This document shows positions 61,937 through 64,000 of a stretch of 64,000 bases of DNA, piece after piece; position 1 is the first letter of the stretch; the number at the start of each line of letters is the position of its first letter. The stretch is from Clostridiales bacterium (GTDB lineage: Bacteria > Bacillota > Clostridia > Oscillospirales > Acutalibacteraceae), in the NCBI GenBank assembly GCA_012839185.1, contig DUNU01000014.1:62001-126000 (forward strand), in the 5' to 3' direction. The notes under the pieces are model-generated. The model was not told the DNA's origin and searched no databases. It saw nothing but the letters and a program-made list of their open reading frames with translations. The position numbers and the translations under genes are program-made.

Positions 61937-62077
61937 AATGCAAAATTAAATTCACGCTTCCATAGTCTGCCGACAGATTCAGAAGAATGGAAATATTCTG
62001 TATGGTAGTATTTCAAATTATTGAACATTTTGAAAATTTGGGTGCGTTGGCAACATTATATCAACGCACCTGTTTTT
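61937..62077 (+). ncRNA. Candidate structured small RNA or 3' UTR element downstream of znuA
   Basis: No ORF. Three-way junction: outer stem CCATA/TATGG (61960-61964 with 62001-62005); arm 1 GTCTG-CCGA-CAGAT (61965-61978); arm 2 CAGAA/TTCTG (61980-61984 with 61996-62000), capped by AT/AT around a GGAA tetraloop (61989-61992). Only one base is unpaired at the junction. Then hairpin TTTCAAA/TTTGAAA (62011-62035) and the terminator at 62041. A TATAAT at 61925-61930 with ATGACT 17 bp upstream could start it. Not matched to a known family. Confidence 0.45.
62041..62077 (+). terminator. Strong intrinsic terminator
   Basis: GGTGCGTTG (62041-62049) and CAACGCACC (62062-62070) form a perfect 9-bp stem, followed by TGTTTTTAATTTTTT. 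It ends the zinc lipoprotein transcript and the candidate RNA. Confidence 0.9.
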
Positions 62078-62156
62078 AATTTTTTCGTACATTTTTAAAT
62101 TTTGCAGATTATATATTATTGAATGAAAATGTTATTAAATTATAAAGGAGAACATT

Positions 62157-63239
62157 ATGGAAAGAACCTACATCCCGTGGCAGAAGTGGCCCGAAAAGTC
62201 AAAACAGAAAGAGTACACCGAAAGCACGCCGATGTTTGCAAAAGACGGCACATTGATTGCTGCCGGTTGGGCTCGTCGCAACGTTTTTGAGTATGATCGC
62301 GACTTGGTAAAAGCGAAAAAACGTCGTAAAGAATGGGATTTCTATCAGGTAAGTAACGGCAGATTGATGTGTCAGATAAGCTTTGCCAACATTCAGTTGG
62401 GTGGTTATATTTCTGCTAAACTTATTGATTTGGTAGCAGGAAAAACTATCGCAGCCCCAACCTCATTCTTCCTCGGTGGTGGTGAAAAATATATCCTTCC
62501 CCCCAAAGGTGATGTTCCCAACAACGTCAAAATGACAATAGGTAAAGCCGAATTTGAATTTGACACGAGAGAAACTTCCCGTACTCTTTATTTCAGGATG
62601 CCGACAAAAGACGGTATGTGCGAAACAAAGTTCGACATGGACATAATGCCGGGACTGGAGAATATCACAACCGTTCTTCCTTTTGACGGACTTCCCGACC
62701 GTTATTTTATGACGACAAAGCAGAATTGTATGCCGTGCAGCGGTTATTACAAACTCGGCGAAAAGACATGGGAATGGTCGAAAGAAGATACTTTCTGCAC
62801 TCTTGACTGGGGCAGAGTCTGCACACCCTATTCAATGGTTTGGTATTGGGGAAATATGTCCACTTATGTCGAGGATGCCGAGGGCAACAAGCGTCTCTTT
62901 GGCTTTGAAATTACCTGGGGTATCGGAAATGAAAAGAATGCTACCGAAACATGTCTGTTCTATGACGGCAAGGCACATAAGATAGGTGCTGTTGACTGCG
63001 TAGAATTCCCCAAAGGTCGATATATGGAACCGTGGCATATTGTGTCCGAAGACGGCAGATTTGATATGACAATGACTCCGTTTTTCGATAATCACGGCGA
63101 TACAAATGCTTTGTTTATGCGTATGAATGCTCATCAGGTTCACGGACTTTGGAACGGTTTTGCCATTCTTGACGACGGCACAAAAATCGAAATCAAAGAT
63201 AAATATGCTTTCTGCGAATATGTAGAAAATCGTTGGTAA
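62157..63239 (+). CDS. DUF2804-family protein
   Basis: 360 residues, start after AAAGGAGA. Trp/Tyr-rich beta-structured protein: GTLIAAGWARRNVFEYDRDL, WDFYQVSNGRLMCQISFANI, EWSKEDTFCTLDWGRVCTPY and WYWGNMST, all as in DUF2804. No signal peptide; presumed cytoplasmic. Function of the family is unknown; the fold may be related to lipocalin-like AttH/CrtC-type proteins, which I only infer. It is followed after 6 bp by a dockerin-protein gene. Confidence 0.85.
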   Translation: MERTYIPWQKWPEKSKQKEYTESTPMFAKDGTLIAAGWARRNVFEYDRDLVKAKKRRKEWDFYQVSNGRLMCQISFANIQLGGYISAKLIDLVAGKTIAAPTSFFLGGGEKYILPPKGDVPNNVKMTIGKAEFEFDTRETSRTLYFRMPTKDGMCETKFDMDIMPGLENITTVLPFDGLPDRYFMTTKQNCMPCSGYYKLGEKTWEWSKEDTFCTLDWGRVCTPYSMVWYWGNMSTYVEDAEGNKRLFGFEITWGIGNEKNATETCLFYDGKAHKIGAVDCVEFPKGRYMEPWHIVSEDGRFDMTMTPFFDNHGDTNALFMRMNAHQVHGLWNGFAILDDGTKIEIKDKYAFCEYVENRW

Positions 63240-63245
63240 TATTCA

Positions 63246-64000
63246 ATGCGGCTGGTTGTCATTTCGATTGTAATCATAAGTCTGCTTTGCGGGACATGCT
63301 TGCCTTGTTACGCAAACAGTTCGCAGGCTGTATATGGTGATATAAATCTTGACGGCGATTTGAAAGTTAATGATGCCCGACTTGCACTAAGAGGTGCTTT
63401 GGAATTGGAAGAATTGACCGACGCACAGATTTTTGCAGGGGACATTGACTTTGACGGCAAGATAACTTTATATGATGCGAGAGCTATTTTGAAACTCGCA
63501 TTAGGTATGTCATTTGAAAAACCAACGCAGAAGCCGACAGAGAAACCGACAGAAAAGCTCACAGAAAAACCGACAGAGAAACCCACAGAAAAGCCGAATA
63601 AGCCTTCAACGGAGAAACCCGATGAACCTGAAAAGCCATCGGGATTGATTGATGTTTCAAAAGTTACGACGTGTCGGGTTGGTATAGGAAAGACACTGAA
63701 ATTTGTTGTTCCCGAAGGCGAAACAGCTGTTTCTTGGCGAAGCACAAATTTGGCGGTTGGAGCAGTTGACGACAAGGGAGAGTTTTTAGGCATAACCGAC
63801 GGATATACTTGTGTAATTGTTCAGACGGACAAGAAAAAATATCATATAAATGTTGATGTTCTGACAGAACTTCAGGAAAAGATAAACGAATATCGGGAAA
63901 TCTATCCAGAAGGTTATTACTTTAACAAAAAAGAGCCGAGCGAGAAATATCCATTGGTTTCCGAACATCCTTGCGATCACTATGCCGATGACTACCCGAA
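63246..64000 (+). CDS. Secreted protein with N-terminal dockerin, cut by window end
   Basis: Open for 251 codons from ATG 63246 to the right edge; no ribosome site is evident, so translation may be coupled to DUF2804. Signal peptide (VVISIVIISLLCGTCLPCYA), then immediately a dockerin with two Ca loops (DINLDGDLKVNDARLALRGA and DIDFDGKITLYDARAILKLA), a PTEKP-repeat linker (about 94-135), an Ig-like TVSW-type domain (TAVSWRSTNLAVGAVDDKGE, as in Big2 folds), and the start of a new domain (YPEGYYFNKKEP ... HPCDHYADDYP). That last part recalls CHAP/amidase-like modules of gut Ruminococcus, but this is only a guess. Confidence 0.82.
   Translation, partial: MRLVVISIVIISLLCGTCLPCYANSSQAVYGDINLDGDLKVNDARLALRGALELEELTDAQIFAGDIDFDGKITLYDARAILKLALGMSFEKPTQKPTEKPTEKLTEKPTEKPTEKPNKPSTEKPDEPEKPSGLIDVSKVTTCRVGIGKTLKFVVPEGETAVSWRSTNLAVGAVDDKGEFLGITDGYTCVIVQTDKKKYHINVDVLTELQEKINEYREIYPEGYYFNKKEPSEKYPLVSEHPCDHYADDYP

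Overview
The window is a low-GC Gram-positive chromosome segment, most likely from an anaerobic gut-type Clostridia (Oscillospiraceae/Ruminococcus-like). The main pointers are an NADH-linked [FeFe] hydrogenase operon, several secreted proteins with type I dockerin modules and Pro/Thr/Lys/Glu linkers, HprK, a Firmicutes rimP-nusA-rnpM-ylxQ-infB cluster, strong AGGAGG ribosome binding sites and near-consensus sigma-A promoters. TGA is a normal stop. No rRNA, tRNA, CRISPR array, transposase or phage gene was found, and genes are densely packed with many ATGA overlaps.

Layout. 1-7.3 kb (minus): GPH-family transporter (cut by the window edge), mini-RNase III, Obg, an NrdG-like radical-SAM activase fused by overlap to a polar amino acid ABC transporter, and an RluA-type pseudouridine synthase. 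7.6-8.2 kb (plus): zinc-ribbon/DUF4234 membrane protein. 8.3-16.4 kb (minus): a ten-gene hydrogenase operon. It holds the catalytic HydA/HydB/HydC trio plus a putative sensory hydrogenase (HydS-like), two DRTGG proteins, two orphan GHKL ATPases, a PHP phosphoesterase and a small ferredoxin-like protein. 16.5-25.9 kb (minus): a dockerin-bearing LCAT-like hydrolase, aspartate kinase, homoserine dehydrogenase, a secreted four-repeat PPC-like protein and a 993-residue cohesin-like/LRR/dockerin surface protein. 26-34.9 kb (plus): lipoprotein-SDR-Rpe-small membrane protein, then the rimP-infB cluster and an AlaX-like deacylase. 34.9-45.8 kb (minus): a lipid-flavoured operon (membrane protein, DegV, GDPD, secreted hydrolase), a second amino acid ABC transporter, and uvrA-hprK. 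46-54 kb (plus): membrane protein and an oligopeptide ABC operon whose binding-protein gene carries a +1 frameshift. 54-64 kb: a second GPH transporter (minus), then tex, MTA/SAH nucleosidase-like, mtaB, a DivIC-like protein, an S1 protein, a zinc-binding lipoprotein, DUF2804 and the start of a dockerin protein running off the right edge.

How it fits together: a sugar/peptide fermenter that disposes of electrons as H2 through a bifurcating-type hydrogenase whose operon also encodes an apparent H2/redox sensing and phospho-signalling set. It displays dockerin proteins at the surface and imports amino acids and peptides. All three binding-protein/permease junctions carry strong intercistronic hairpins, so binding proteins are probably made in excess over permeases.

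Most interesting for follow-up: (i) the accessory signalling genes inside the hydrogenase operon; (ii) a candidate structured small RNA at about 61937-62077 with a compact three-way junction and its own terminator; (iii) a chain of hairpins plus a 12-bp inverted repeat enclosing 75 nt between the peptide-binding protein and its permease (48816-49016); (iv) an LCAT-like dockerin protein whose nucleophile position is Gly; (v) a repeated TTACA-N4-TGTAA palindrome beside promoters.
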